Assembly (NCBI GenBank): GCA_963666995.1
Contig: OY762941.1
Span: 2,418,001-2,482,000 of the forward strand
Direction: 5' to 3'
Source: Syntrophobacter sp963666995
Lineage (GTDB): Bacteria; Desulfobacterota; Syntrophobacteria; Syntrophobacterales; Syntrophobacteraceae
Length of the DNA stretch: 64,000 nt
A program made the position numbers and the translations under genes. Under the pieces are notes generated by a model. That model saw only the letters and a program-made list of their open reading frames with translations, was not told the DNA's origin and did not search any database. Positions 1 to 7,912 of this stretch are shown here, in pieces; positions within the stretch are counted from its first letter, which is position 1; each line of letters begins with the position of its first letter.

Positions 1-549
1 CCCGAGATGACCCTGCAGTCGGTGGGCTACGGAATCGGAAGCCACCCGTCCCCGAGCCCGCCCAACGCGCTCAGAATCCTCTGCGGCACCTCGGCACAGC
101 CTCTCCTGAAAAAGCCGCTCGTTTTGATCGAAACCAGCATCGATGACATGAACCCGGAGTTTTATAATTATACGATGGAAAAACTGTTCGAACTGGGGGT
201 GCTCGATGTGAATTTCGTTCCGATCCAGATGAAAAAGAACCGGCCCGGCGTGCTCGTCCGGGTGCTCCTGGAGCCGTCGCTACAATCGCAGGCGATAGAG
301 ATTATCTTTAGGGAGACGACTTCGCTGGGCGTGCGGGTCCAGGAGGTGGAACGGATCGAACTCCCACGGGAGATCGTGGAGGTCGCGACGCCCTACGGCC
401 CCTGCCGCGTGAAACGGGTGAAGGCGCCCGGGGGTGAAGAGCGCGGGGTCCCGGAGTATGAGGATTGCCGGCGGATTGCACTGGAGCGGCAACTGCCCAT
501 CGGGAAGGTCTACGAGGAGGTCCTGCTCGCGGTGAGATCACGCCCGTGA
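1..549 (+). CDS. larC: LarC nickel-pincer cofactor biosynthesis protein, C-terminal part (cut by window start)
   Basis: This is the last 182 codons of an ORF already open at base 1, so the start lies upstream of the window. The motifs ETSIDDMNPE and PIQMKKNRPG are typical of the LarC (DUF111) C-terminal domain. LarC is the CTP-dependent enzyme that inserts nickel into the pyridinium dithiocarboxylate pincer cofactor of lactate racemase and related enzymes. A larB gene is present at 41.4 kb, so the two steps are encoded far apart; larE and larA are not in the window. The 3' end is followed by about 140 bp before cinA. Family assignment is by motif recognition. Confidence 0.88.
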   Translation, partial: PEMTLQSVGYGIGSHPSPSPPNALRILCGTSAQPLLKKPLVLIETSIDDMNPEFYNYTMEKLFELGVLDVNFVPIQMKKNRPGVLVRVLLEPSLQSQAIEIIFRETTSLGVRVQEVERIELPREIVEVATPYGPCRVKRVKAPGGEERGVPEYEDCRRIALERQLPIGKVYEEVLLAVRSRP

Positions 550-690
550 ACGAACACGGACGGGGAATTGCCGAAAAAGGGCAACCCGGCATATGGGTTC
601 GAAGCTGCTCCGAGGGCTGACTTCCCGTTTTAACTGGATTTAAACGTATTGCTTGGACCATCATCGGTCGACTGCTGACAGGAATTGCAC

Positions 691-1965
691 ATGGCAAAAA
701 AACCGACAGAAGCTATCGGTTCGCTCCTCACCATTGGGGACGAGATTCTCCTGGGGGACATCGTCAACGGCAACGCGCGCCACATAGCCTATGAACTTCG
801 CACACGGGGATTTCGCCTGGAGAAGATAATCACCGTGGGGGACAGGGAAGATGAGATCGTAGAGAGCCTCGTCCTCTGCCTGGACCGATCCGATTTCATC
901 ATCGTGACCGGGGGGTTGGGACCGACCGATGACGACCGCACGAACGCCGCCGTGTCGAAGGCGTTCGACCTGCCGCTGGTAAGCGATCGACGCTACACCG
1001 AATGGTTGAAAAAGCATACCGCGGAGCACGGCATCGCCTGGACGAGCGGGGTTGAGAAAATGGCCGCGCTTCCCGACGGCGCGGTCAAGCTCGGCATGGA
1101 CATGGCCGGGTTCTTCATCGATCACCAGGACGTCCCCTGTTATTTCCTGCCGGGGGTCCCGAGCGAAATGACCTTCCTGCTGTCCAATATCGTGATCCCC
1201 GACCTGGAACGAAGGTTCCCGGAGCGGGGAGTGTACCTGAAGGAAATCGTGCGGGTTCAGGGATACTACGAATCCGAGGTCAACCTGCGTTTGAAGGACC
1301 TTAGCTGCCGGCACATCGGTGTCGAAATCGGGTACCTGCCGCAGGGAAGGGAGAACTGGGTCACCCTGTTTGCGACCGCTTCGAGCGAAGAGGAGTGCCG
1401 CAGCCGGATCAGGGAAGTCCGGGAGGAAGTGATTGCCCGGCTGGGGGCCCAGCACATCAGCGGGCGCAATGACGAATGCCTGGAAAAAGTCGTCGGCCGG
1501 CAACTGAACGACAAGTCGTGGAGGATCGCGGTCGCCGAATCCTGCACGGGAGGGCGCCTCTCCGGCAGGATAACGTCCATTGCCGGGGCATCCGACTACT
1601 TCGACAGGGCTTTCATCACCTACAGCAACCAGGCCAAGATGGACCTTCTGGGCGTCCCCGGGGAAATGCTGGAGGCCTACGGCGCGGTGAGCGAACAGGT
1701 TGCGGTCGCCATGGCCGAAGGCGCGCTGAAACGGGCGGCGGTGGATGTGGCCGTGGCCGTCACGGGCATTGCCGGACCTTCGGGCGGGAGCGACGAAAAG
1801 CCGGTGGGTACCGTCTTCATCGCCTGCGTGACCCCGCTTGGGCGCAAGGTCACGAGGCACCTTTTCAAAGGAAACCGGGAACACATTCAGGAGAGTTCGG
1901 TCCAGGCAGCTCTGCTGCTCCTCTGGAGGATGCTGACCAATGATTCGAACCTTCATTGCGATTGA
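691..1965 (+). CDS. cinA: CinA-like protein (MoaB/MogA-like domain plus PncC nicotinamide-nucleotide amidase domain)
   Basis: The protein has 424 residues, the usual full length for two-domain CinA. The N-terminal molybdopterin-binding-like domain opens with IGDEILLGDIVNGN and contains VTGGLGPTDDDRT. The C-terminal PncC domain contains AESCTGGRLSGRI and VTGIAGPSGG. PncC deamidates nicotinamide mononucleotide for pyridine-nucleotide salvage; in some bacteria cinA is linked to recA and competence. The reading frame extends to a TTG six bases upstream, but the ATG at 691 follows an AGGA-type site (CAGGAA) at a good distance, so I use it. It overlaps thpR by 26 bp and lies 1 kb upstream of recA, a common cinA-thpR-recA order. 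Confidence 0.93.
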   Translation: MAKKPTEAIGSLLTIGDEILLGDIVNGNARHIAYELRTRGFRLEKIITVGDREDEIVESLVLCLDRSDFIIVTGGLGPTDDDRTNAAVSKAFDLPLVSDRRYTEWLKKHTAEHGIAWTSGVEKMAALPDGAVKLGMDMAGFFIDHQDVPCYFLPGVPSEMTFLLSNIVIPDLERRFPERGVYLKEIVRVQGYYESEVNLRLKDLSCRHIGVEIGYLPQGRENWVTLFATASSEEECRSRIREVREEVIARLGAQHISGRNDECLEKVVGRQLNDKSWRIAVAESCTGGRLSGRITSIAGASDYFDRAFITYSNQAKMDLLGVPGEMLEAYGAVSEQVAVAMAEGALKRAAVDVAVAVTGIAGPSGGSDEKPVGTVFIACVTPLGRKVTRHLFKGNREHIQESSVQAALLLLWRMLTNDSNLHCD

Positions 1966-2512
1966 TCTGCCCGAACCCGTTCAGCAGGTACTGGACCGCT
2001 TCGAGCGGGAGTTGAAGAAGTCCGATGCCGGAGTCACCTGGGTGAAGCCGGACCGCATCCATTTGACCTTGAAATTCCTCGGCAACGTCTCCCCGGAACA
2101 GATCCCCCAAATTCAGACGGCGCTCCAGGGGGTCTCGGAGACGATCCCGCCGTTTTGCCTTCAGCCTTCCGGCTGCGGGGCTTTCCCTTCCCTCAGGCAG
2201 ATGAGGGTCGTCTGGGTGGGCCTTCGCGGAGACAACGACTGTCTGAACAGGCTCAAACAGGGAGTGGAAGCGGCTACGGCCCCGCTCGGTTTTGAACCCG
2301 AAGACCGGCCGTTCAGGGCTCACCTCACCCTGGGGCGTGTCAGGGGCAGGCGGAGGCTTCAGGTCTTGCAGGAAATTCTCATGGCAAATCAAAGCTTTGA
2401 GGCGGAAGCTTTTGACGTTGATGAAGTTGTGTTGTATAAAAGTGAGTTGAGGCCGGACGGCGCATTGTACACTCCACTGTTCAGGGCGCCGTTTACCGCC
2501 CGCCCCGCCTGA
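1940..2512 (+). CDS. thpR: RNA 2',3'-cyclic phosphodiesterase (2'-5' RNA ligase family)
   Basis: The 190-residue protein carries the two HxTx signatures of the 2H phosphoesterase family, HLTL at residues 41-44 and HLTL at 128-131, in the expected spacing. It opens with RTFIAIDLP, the typical start of the ThpR/LigT family. Family members hydrolyse RNA 2',3'-cyclic phosphates and can join tRNA half molecules in vitro. The gene starts inside the end of cinA (26 bp overlap), which suggests translational coupling. It is followed by a 441-bp gap before recA. Confidence 0.92.
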   Translation: MIRTFIAIDLPEPVQQVLDRFERELKKSDAGVTWVKPDRIHLTLKFLGNVSPEQIPQIQTALQGVSETIPPFCLQPSGCGAFPSLRQMRVVWVGLRGDNDCLNRLKQGVEAATAPLGFEPEDRPFRAHLTLGRVRGRRRLQVLQEILMANQSFEAEAFDVDEVVLYKSELRPDGALYTPLFRAPFTARPA

Positions 2513-2953
2513 TCGCGGAGACTCCCGAATTCGCAGCGTCCCAACCCTCTCCGGCGGTGCCCGGAGTCCGGCGAGTCGCGGCATGGTCCGTGTCGGAGAT
2601 CGCCCTGTCATCTGTGCGCGCGAAAATAGGGAAGCGTATCCCCGGTGGGTGCCCGACCGGCCCTTTCACTTCCCGGGATTTTCCCGTGGAAGCGAAGCAC
2701 GAAATTGCCGGGCGGGGGCTCGGCTGTGACGGCAGGCCTGGAAAGGATGTTTCGTCTGTTACAAGGTCGATTCATGAATTGCCCCGCCGCTGTTAAAGTA
2801 TAATCAGGGGAAACAAAAGGTTGCCGGATGGACATCGCCCGGCCGCGGGGGCAGGTGGAGGAATTCGGCGGTTGAGCGATCCCGCCGGTGCCCGGCCGCT
2901 TTGGGTTGTCACGATCCCGATCCATACCGTTCAATGAAAAGGAGGCCCTTAAT
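2513..2953 (+). other. Intergenic region upstream of recA
   Basis: This 441-bp gap holds no convincing gene; the short ORFs in it have no recognisable motif. A TATAAT hexamer at 2799-2804 could be a -10 element for recA, but no good -35 is seen at 16-18 bp. I saw no clear LexA operator of the types I know, so SOS control of recA cannot be shown here. Confidence 0.4.
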
Positions 2954-3985
2954 ATGGGACCTATTGACGAACGACAGAGGGCTATCGATACGGCCATGTC
3001 CCAGATCGAGCGCATGTGTGGAAAAGGCGCCATCATGCGCCTCGGCGAGGGTGCGCAGAACGTGGAAATTCCCGTGATATCCACCGGGTGTATTTCCCTC
3101 GATCTTGCCCTGGGTATCGGCGGCGTGGCCCGGGGCCGCATCATGGAAATTTTCGGTCCGGAATCCTCCGGCAAGACCACCCTGGCGCTTCACGTCGTGG
3201 CCGAAGCCCAGAAGCTGGGAGGCCTCGCGGCCTTTATCGACGCCGAGCACGCCCTGGACGTCAACTATGCGCGCAAGCTTGGCGTACAGGTGGAAGATCT
3301 CCTGATCAGCCAGCCGGATTATGGAGAACAGGCGCTGGAGATTGCGGAAATTCTCGTTCGAAGCAATGCGATCGACGTCATCGTGGTCGACTCGGTGGCG
3401 GCCCTTGTGCCCAAGGCCGAGATCGAGGGCGAGATGGGCGATCCGCATGTGGGGCTCCAGGCCAGGCTCATGAGCCAGGCTTTGCGCAAGCTCGTATCGG
3501 CCATCAGCAAGTCCAAGACCTGTGTCATCTTCATCAATCAGATCCGGATGAAAATCGGCGTTATGTACGGTTCTCCGGAAACGACCACCGGCGGAAACGC
3601 TCTCAAGTTCTATGCGACCATGAGGCTTGAAATCAGGCGGATCGGCCCGATCAAGGAAGGACAGGATTTCGTCGGTAACCGGACGCGGGTCAAGGTGGTC
3701 AAGAATAAAATCGCGCCCCCCTTCAAAGAAGTTGAATTCGATGTGGTGTACGGCAAGGGTATTTCCAAGGAAGGGGACATTCTCGACCTGGCCGTGGATT
3801 CCGGAATGATCGAAAAAGCGGGGACATGGTATTCCTACAACGGAGAACGGCTCGGCCAGGGCCGGGAAAACGCGAAGGGTTTCCTGAGAGACCATCCGGA
3901 GCTGCTGGTTGAGATGGAAAAGAAGCTGCGGGAAGCGCACAACCTGAAGTTTGCGCCGGGCCCGATCGCGGCCGCCGCAGAGTAG
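2954..3985 (+). CDS. recA: Recombinase RecA
   Basis: The protein has 343 residues, normal for RecA. Walker A GPESSGKT is at residues 68-75, followed by the conserved AEAQKLGG and FIDAEHALD. The L2 region carries MYGSPETTTGGNALKFYA. RecA forms the ATP-dependent filament on single-stranded DNA that drives strand exchange and SOS induction. The start at ATG 2954 follows an excellent AAAAGGAGG site; the frame is open 66 bp further upstream but without a better start. alaS follows after 50 bp. The recX gene often found between the two in proteobacteria is absent. Confidence 0.98.
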   Translation: MGPIDERQRAIDTAMSQIERMCGKGAIMRLGEGAQNVEIPVISTGCISLDLALGIGGVARGRIMEIFGPESSGKTTLALHVVAEAQKLGGLAAFIDAEHALDVNYARKLGVQVEDLLISQPDYGEQALEIAEILVRSNAIDVIVVDSVAALVPKAEIEGEMGDPHVGLQARLMSQALRKLVSAISKSKTCVIFINQIRMKIGVMYGSPETTTGGNALKFYATMRLEIRRIGPIKEGQDFVGNRTRVKVVKNKIAPPFKEVEFDVVYGKGISKEGDILDLAVDSGMIEKAGTWYSYNGERLGQGRENAKGFLRDHPELLVEMEKKLREAHNLKFAPGPIAAAAE

Positions 3986-4035
3986 GGCTCCGGTCTTTTT
4001 CAGTAACCTGTTGGGCAATTCGGGAGATTTTTTTG

Positions 4036-6693
4036 ATGAAAGCCAATGAAATCCGCAGCGCCTTTTTGGAGTTCTTTCGGCAAAGAGGGCATTCCGTCGT
4101 AAAGAGTTCATCGGTGATTCCTCACGACGATCCGTCGCTTCTTTTCACCAATGCGGGGATGGTCCAGTTCAAACGGACATTTCTCGGCGAAGAAAGGCGG
4201 CCTTACAAGAGGGCGGCAACGAGCCAGAAATGCATGCGTGCGGGCGGAAAGCATAACGATCTTGAGAACGTGGGCCGAACGGCAAGGCATCATACGTTCT
4301 TTGAAATGCTCGGCAACTTCTCCTTCGGGGATTACTTCAAGAAGGAAGCCGTTGAGTACGCCTGGCTGTTTTTGACGGAAGTCATGGGGTTCCCCGCGGA
4401 CAAGCTCTATGCCACCATCCATGAAGGCGACGCGGACATGCGTCTCGGGCCGGACGAGGAAGCCAGGGAACATTGGGCGCGTTACCTCCCCGCCGAGCGT
4501 ATTCTGGCATTTCCCACGAAGGACAACTTCTGGTCCATGGGGGACACCGGCCCCTGCGGTCCCTGTTCGGAGATCCTCATCGACCAGGGACCGGAAATCG
4601 GCTGCGGGAGCCCCGACTGCCGGCCCGGCTGCGACTGCGATCGTTATCTCGAACTCTGGAACCTCGTCTTCATGCAGTTCAACCGCAGGGAAGACGGAAC
4701 GATGGAGCCGTTGCCGAAGCCGAGTATCGATACGGGAATGGGCCTGGAAAGAGTCGCGGCGGTCATCCAGAAGGTCCCGTCCAATTACGACACCGATCTG
4801 TTCGCTCCCATGAGGGCGAAAATCGCGGAAATAAGCGGCTACAGCTATGGGGCCGACCCCGAGAAGGATGTTTCCGTCAAGGTGATCGCCGATCACGGCA
4901 GGGCGGCGGCCTTCCTGATCGGAGACGGCGCTCTGCCCAGCAACGAAGGGCGCGGCTACGTGCTGCGCAGGGTGATTCGGCGTGCCTTGCGCCATGGGCG
5001 TTTTCTCGGGATCGACAGGCCGTTCTTAAGCGAAATCGCGGTGTCCGTGATGGAATCCATGGAGGATGCCTACCCGGAACTGCTCGAGAACCGAAACTTC
5101 ATCACGAGGGTCATCGTGAATGAGGAAGAGCGGTTCAATGAGACCCTCGATAATGGGTTGAGGCTGCTCCAGACCGAAATCAAACGGCTTCGGGACGAGG
5201 GCGTCGGGACGATTCCGGGGACACTCATTTTCAAGCTCTACGACACCTACGGCTTTCCGATCGACATCGTTACCGATATGGCCCGGGATCTGCATTTCAT
5301 GGTGGATGAGCCCGGCTTCCAGGAGTTGATGGACAAGCAGAAGGAACAGTCGCGGCTTCACTGGAAGGGCAGCGGGGAGCGGGAAGTTTCCGAGGTGTAC
5401 AGGCAGCTTTCGTCCCGCGGAGTGTCCACCCGTTTCGTTGGATATGAAACACTCACCGCGAGATCCGCCGTTATCGCCGTCATTCAGGACGGTCAGTCGG
5501 CCGGGCAGGCGGAGGAAGGGGCGGAAGTCGAGATCGTCACATCCGAAACCCCTTTTTACGGCGCATCCGGCGGCCAGGTGGGAGACCGCGGGAAGATCAG
5601 AAGCTCGGCCGGGAAGGTTACCGTTACCGATACGTTGAAGCTTCCCGGAGACCTTTTCGTTCATATCGGAAAGATCGAGGAAGGCAGAGTGAAAGTGGGC
5701 GATCCGGTCGATCTGGAAGTCGATGAATCGTTCCGGCAGGACACGGCGCTTCACCACACGGCCACCCATATTCTCCATTCGGTCCTGCGGCGGGTGCTCG
5801 GGGACCATGTGAAGCAGGCCGGGTCCCTGGTGGCCCCCGACAGGCTCCGGTTCGATTTCAGTCATTTTGCGTCCATCACGCCGGATGAATTGTCTGAAAT
5901 CGAGCGGATGGTGAACGAACAGGTCAGGAAGAACCGCCCTCTCCACGTGCACGTGATGGACCTCGAAGATGCGCTCAAGACCGGAGCCATGGCCCTCTTT
6001 GAAGAAAAATACGGGGACAGGGTCCGCGTGGTTGAAATTCCCGGCTTCAGCCGGGAACTGTGCGGGGGGACTCACACACAAAGGACGGGGGACATCGGTC
6101 TATTCGTGATCACACAGGAATCGAGCATCGCTTCGGGGGTCCGAAGGATCGAAGCTCTGACCGGCCGGCATGCCCTTGCCTACCTGACGAATCAGCAGAG
6201 CATACTGCATCAGACTGCGGCACTGCTGAAAACCGCTCCCATCGAGGTTGCCGACCGGGTTGAAAAGCTGCTCGCACAGCAAAAACAACTGGAGAAGGAA
6301 CTGGAAGCCCTCAAGAGTTCACTGGCGAGCAGGCGTTCGGCGGACTTGTTCGAACAGGCAGAGGAGGTCCGAGGAGTCAGGGTCCTGGTGGCCGAAGTCG
6401 AGGCGGAAGATCCGAAAACGCTGCGGGAGATAAACGACCGGTTCAAGGAACGTGTCAAGAGCGGGGTCGCCGTGCTGGGAGCAGCGCACGGGGATAAGGT
6501 TTTTTTGCTGGTTGGAGTGACTCCCGATTTGAAATCCCGGATCCATGCCGGGAACCTCATCAAGGAAATTGTGAAGGAAGTCGGTGGAAGCGGCGGCGGC
6601 CGTCCCGATATGGCCCAGGCGGGCGGGAATCGACCGGAGAAACTGCGGAGCGCGCTGGATCTTGCAAAAAAGCTGCTCGATGAGAAACTGTAG
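4036..6693 (+). CDS. alaS: Alanyl-tRNA synthetase
   Basis: At 885 residues this is a full-length bacterial AlaRS. The N-terminal class II catalytic core includes FTNAGMVQFK and HHTFFEMLGNFSFGDYFK. The editing domain has the zinc-binding HHTATHILH and the CGGTH motif. The C-terminal DHHA1-type domain ends with the Gly-rich GGSGGGRPDMAQAGG. The enzyme charges tRNA-Ala and clears mischarged Ser and Gly. A TTG lies one codon upstream, but the ATG at 4036 has a better placed GGGAGA site. It follows recA closely and may be read from the same transcript. No terminator is evident after the stop. Confidence 0.98.
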   Translation: MKANEIRSAFLEFFRQRGHSVVKSSSVIPHDDPSLLFTNAGMVQFKRTFLGEERRPYKRAATSQKCMRAGGKHNDLENVGRTARHHTFFEMLGNFSFGDYFKKEAVEYAWLFLTEVMGFPADKLYATIHEGDADMRLGPDEEAREHWARYLPAERILAFPTKDNFWSMGDTGPCGPCSEILIDQGPEIGCGSPDCRPGCDCDRYLELWNLVFMQFNRREDGTMEPLPKPSIDTGMGLERVAAVIQKVPSNYDTDLFAPMRAKIAEISGYSYGADPEKDVSVKVIADHGRAAAFLIGDGALPSNEGRGYVLRRVIRRALRHGRFLGIDRPFLSEIAVSVMESMEDAYPELLENRNFITRVIVNEEERFNETLDNGLRLLQTEIKRLRDEGVGTIPGTLIFKLYDTYGFPIDIVTDMARDLHFMVDEPGFQELMDKQKEQSRLHWKGSGEREVSEVYRQLSSRGVSTRFVGYETLTARSAVIAVIQDGQSAGQAEEGAEVEIVTSETPFYGASGGQVGDRGKIRSSAGKVTVTDTLKLPGDLFVHIGKIEEGRVKVGDPVDLEVDESFRQDTALHHTATHILHSVLRRVLGDHVKQAGSLVAPDRLRFDFSHFASITPDELSEIERMVNEQVRKNRPLHVHVMDLEDALKTGAMALFEEKYGDRVRVVEIPGFSRELCGGTHTQRTGDIGLFVITQESSIASGVRRIEALTGRHALAYLTNQQSILHQTAALLKTAPIEVADRVEKLLAQQKQLEKELEALKSSLASRRSADLFEQAEEVRGVRVLVAEVEAEDPKTLREINDRFKERVKSGVAVLGAAHGDKVFLLVGVTPDLKSRIHAGNLIKEIVKEVGGSGGGRPDMAQAGGNRPEKLRSALDLAKKLLDEKL

Positions 6694-6856
6694 ATTATAA
6701 GTCACTGAAGTTTTAGGAAAATCAAGGCGAGTGGGTTGAGGTGAAGCCCGTCGAAACCGCTAAAGCACCCGGTGCCTGTTCCGGAACGCGCCGGAAGGCC
6801 CGCTCCTGTACGGGGGACCCAACCCCTTCCCCCGCCCGCAGCGTTTCAATGTCCGA

Positions 6857-7024
6857 TCAGAGGCTGTCCACACGGCAGTGGGACAGTTCCTTTTCATCTT
6901 GCTCGGTAAGTTCATCCATCAGTTCAGTCAGTTTATAAGAGCCGCCGCAGACCTTGCAGCGCCAGCGGACCTGACCTCAGGTCCGCACCATCACCAGTTT
7001 TTTACCGCAAACAGGACATTTCAA
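6857..7024 (-). CDS. Candidate dual-CXXC small selenoprotein (in-frame TGA read as selenocysteine)
   Basis: Reading the minus strand from a TTG at 7024, seven bases after a perfect GGAGG, gives 55 codons to a TGA at 6857-6859, with one internal TGA at codon 16 (6977-6979). The frame has CPVC at residues 3-6 and CKVC at 23-26, a compact zinc-ribbon or redox layout, then an acidic tail with DELTEQDEKEL. The coding pattern carries through the TGA: both halves of the two-CXXC unit are kept and the downstream half lacks its own good start. A SECIS-like hairpin follows the TGA. I recall a database family called dual CXXC motif small (seleno)protein that this fits. Function is unknown. If the TGA is a true stop, this is instead a broken gene. 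Confidence 0.72.
6941..6979 (-). promoter_or_regulatory. Candidate bacterial SECIS element immediately 3' of the in-frame TGA
   Basis: The UGA is at 6979-6977 on the minus strand. A hairpin follows with arms CGCTGC (6961-6956) and GCGGCG (6948-6943, one G-U pair) around loop AAGGTCT. The loop plus closing bases closely resembles the AGGUCUGC of the E. coli fdhF SECIS, which SelB recognises. There are 23 nt between the UGA and the GGTCT, within the usual range. Seen by eye; no folding was run. Confidence 0.62.
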
Positions 7025-7080
7025 GTTGTATCCTCCCTGAATCCCGTATTTTTTTCCGTAGCAGATCGTGGGGGTGAGTA

Positions 7081-7109
7081 CTTATAATGAGTTTCACCCG
7101 GATTGGCAA
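7081..7109 (-). promoter_or_regulatory. Candidate sigma-70 promoter for the dual-CXXC gene
   Basis: On the minus strand there is TTGCCA (7109-7104), a 17-bp spacer, and TATAAG (7086-7081), about 57 bp upstream of the TTG start at 7024. Both hexamers are close to consensus and the spacing is ideal. The promoter lies in the 145-bp gap between divergent genes. Confidence 0.5.
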
Positions 7110-7169
7110 CCGTCAAAAGACACGTCCGTGCCTCGGGCCGCCGAGATGCGAAATGGATGGAGCGGGACG

Positions 7170-7631
7170 ATGCCTGCAAATCTGCCGCCAGCCTATTTTG
7201 AAGCGGAAAAACGGTATAGAGAGGCCAAAACCGCCGAGGAAAAAATAGGGGCACTGGAAGAGATGCTCACTATCATGCCCAAGCACAAAGGGACTGATAA
7301 GCTGAGGGCGGACCTTGTGGAAACCGATCTCCCCTGCATTGACGTCTCCACTCTGACCGCACGAAATCTTCACACAATTGTTGAGAAACTGTATGGCATT
7401 TCGGAAATTATTCGTGTATATACGAAAGCTCCCGGAAAGGAGCCTGATTTTTCGACTCCTTTCATCCTCCGGAAGAACAGCGCTCTCGAGGATCTCGCGG
7501 GCAAAATCCATAAGGATTTTGTAAAGCAGCTCAAATTTGCCAAGGTTTGGGAAAAGTCCGTCTTTGACGGTCGGATGGTTCAGAAGGATCATATTCTTCA
7601 AGACGGAGACATAGTCGAAATGCATATTTAA
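7170..7631 (+). CDS. TGS-domain protein related to DRG/Obg-type GTPases but lacking the G domain
   Basis: The 153-residue protein starts like the long TGS GTPases of this family (MPANLPPAYFEAEKRYREAK, then LTIMPKHKGTDKL). It jumps from about residue 49 directly to what looks like the end of a G domain (PCIDVSTLTARNL) and then a complete TGS domain (IIRVYTKAPGK ... GDIVEMHI). Relatives of about 330 residues have P-loop, switch and NKxD motifs in between; none is present here. The frame is uninterrupted, so this looks like an in-frame internal deletion or a purpose-made short form. ATG 7170 follows GGAG. An upstream ATG at 7068 has no good ribosome site. TGS domains usually bind ribosome- or RNA-linked partners. 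Confidence 0.75.
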   Translation: MPANLPPAYFEAEKRYREAKTAEEKIGALEEMLTIMPKHKGTDKLRADLVETDLPCIDVSTLTARNLHTIVEKLYGISEIIRVYTKAPGKEPDFSTPFILRKNSALEDLAGKIHKDFVKQLKFAKVWEKSVFDGRMVQKDHILQDGDIVEMHI

Positions 7632-7744
7632 GTTTATAAATATACTCTTTGGTGCTGGCGAATCAATTTACCCCCGTGCTGCCTCGATCCGATGAACATG
7701 CTGAAATATCTTGATTTTCCTGCCTGTACATTTATTCTTAACAA

Positions 7745-7773
7745 TTGACTAACCTCTCAAAGAGTCTTATTTT
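7745..7773 (+). promoter_or_regulatory. Candidate sigma-70 promoter of the sigma factor gene
   Basis: TTGACT at 7745-7750, a 17-bp spacer and TATTTT at 7768-7773 form a good vegetative promoter in an AT-rich stretch 140 bp upstream of the sigma factor start codon. Confidence 0.5.
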
Positions 7774-7912
7774 TTCCACGAGTAGAAGTTCTGTGCCGTG
7801 CCCTTGGCCCGATGGCCTGCTTGTGTGAGGAACAGGAATAAGGGGGAGGCAAGAGAGGGGCAAAGCGAGCAAGGAGTATCATATTTTGTTGCCCCACAGG
7901 AGGAATACAAGC

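Noticed and set aside
661..1956. 431-codon minus-strand ORF opposite cinA
   Set aside because: Antisense shadow of cinA in GC-rich DNA; no motif or ribosome site, and the plus strand encodes a well-known family.
2513..2953. LexA operator upstream of recA
   Set aside because: No sequence matching the LexA box types I know was found by eye, so none is reported.
2909..4111. 400-codon minus-strand ORF opposite recA
   Set aside because: Shadow of recA; composition is an artefact of codon bias on the other strand.
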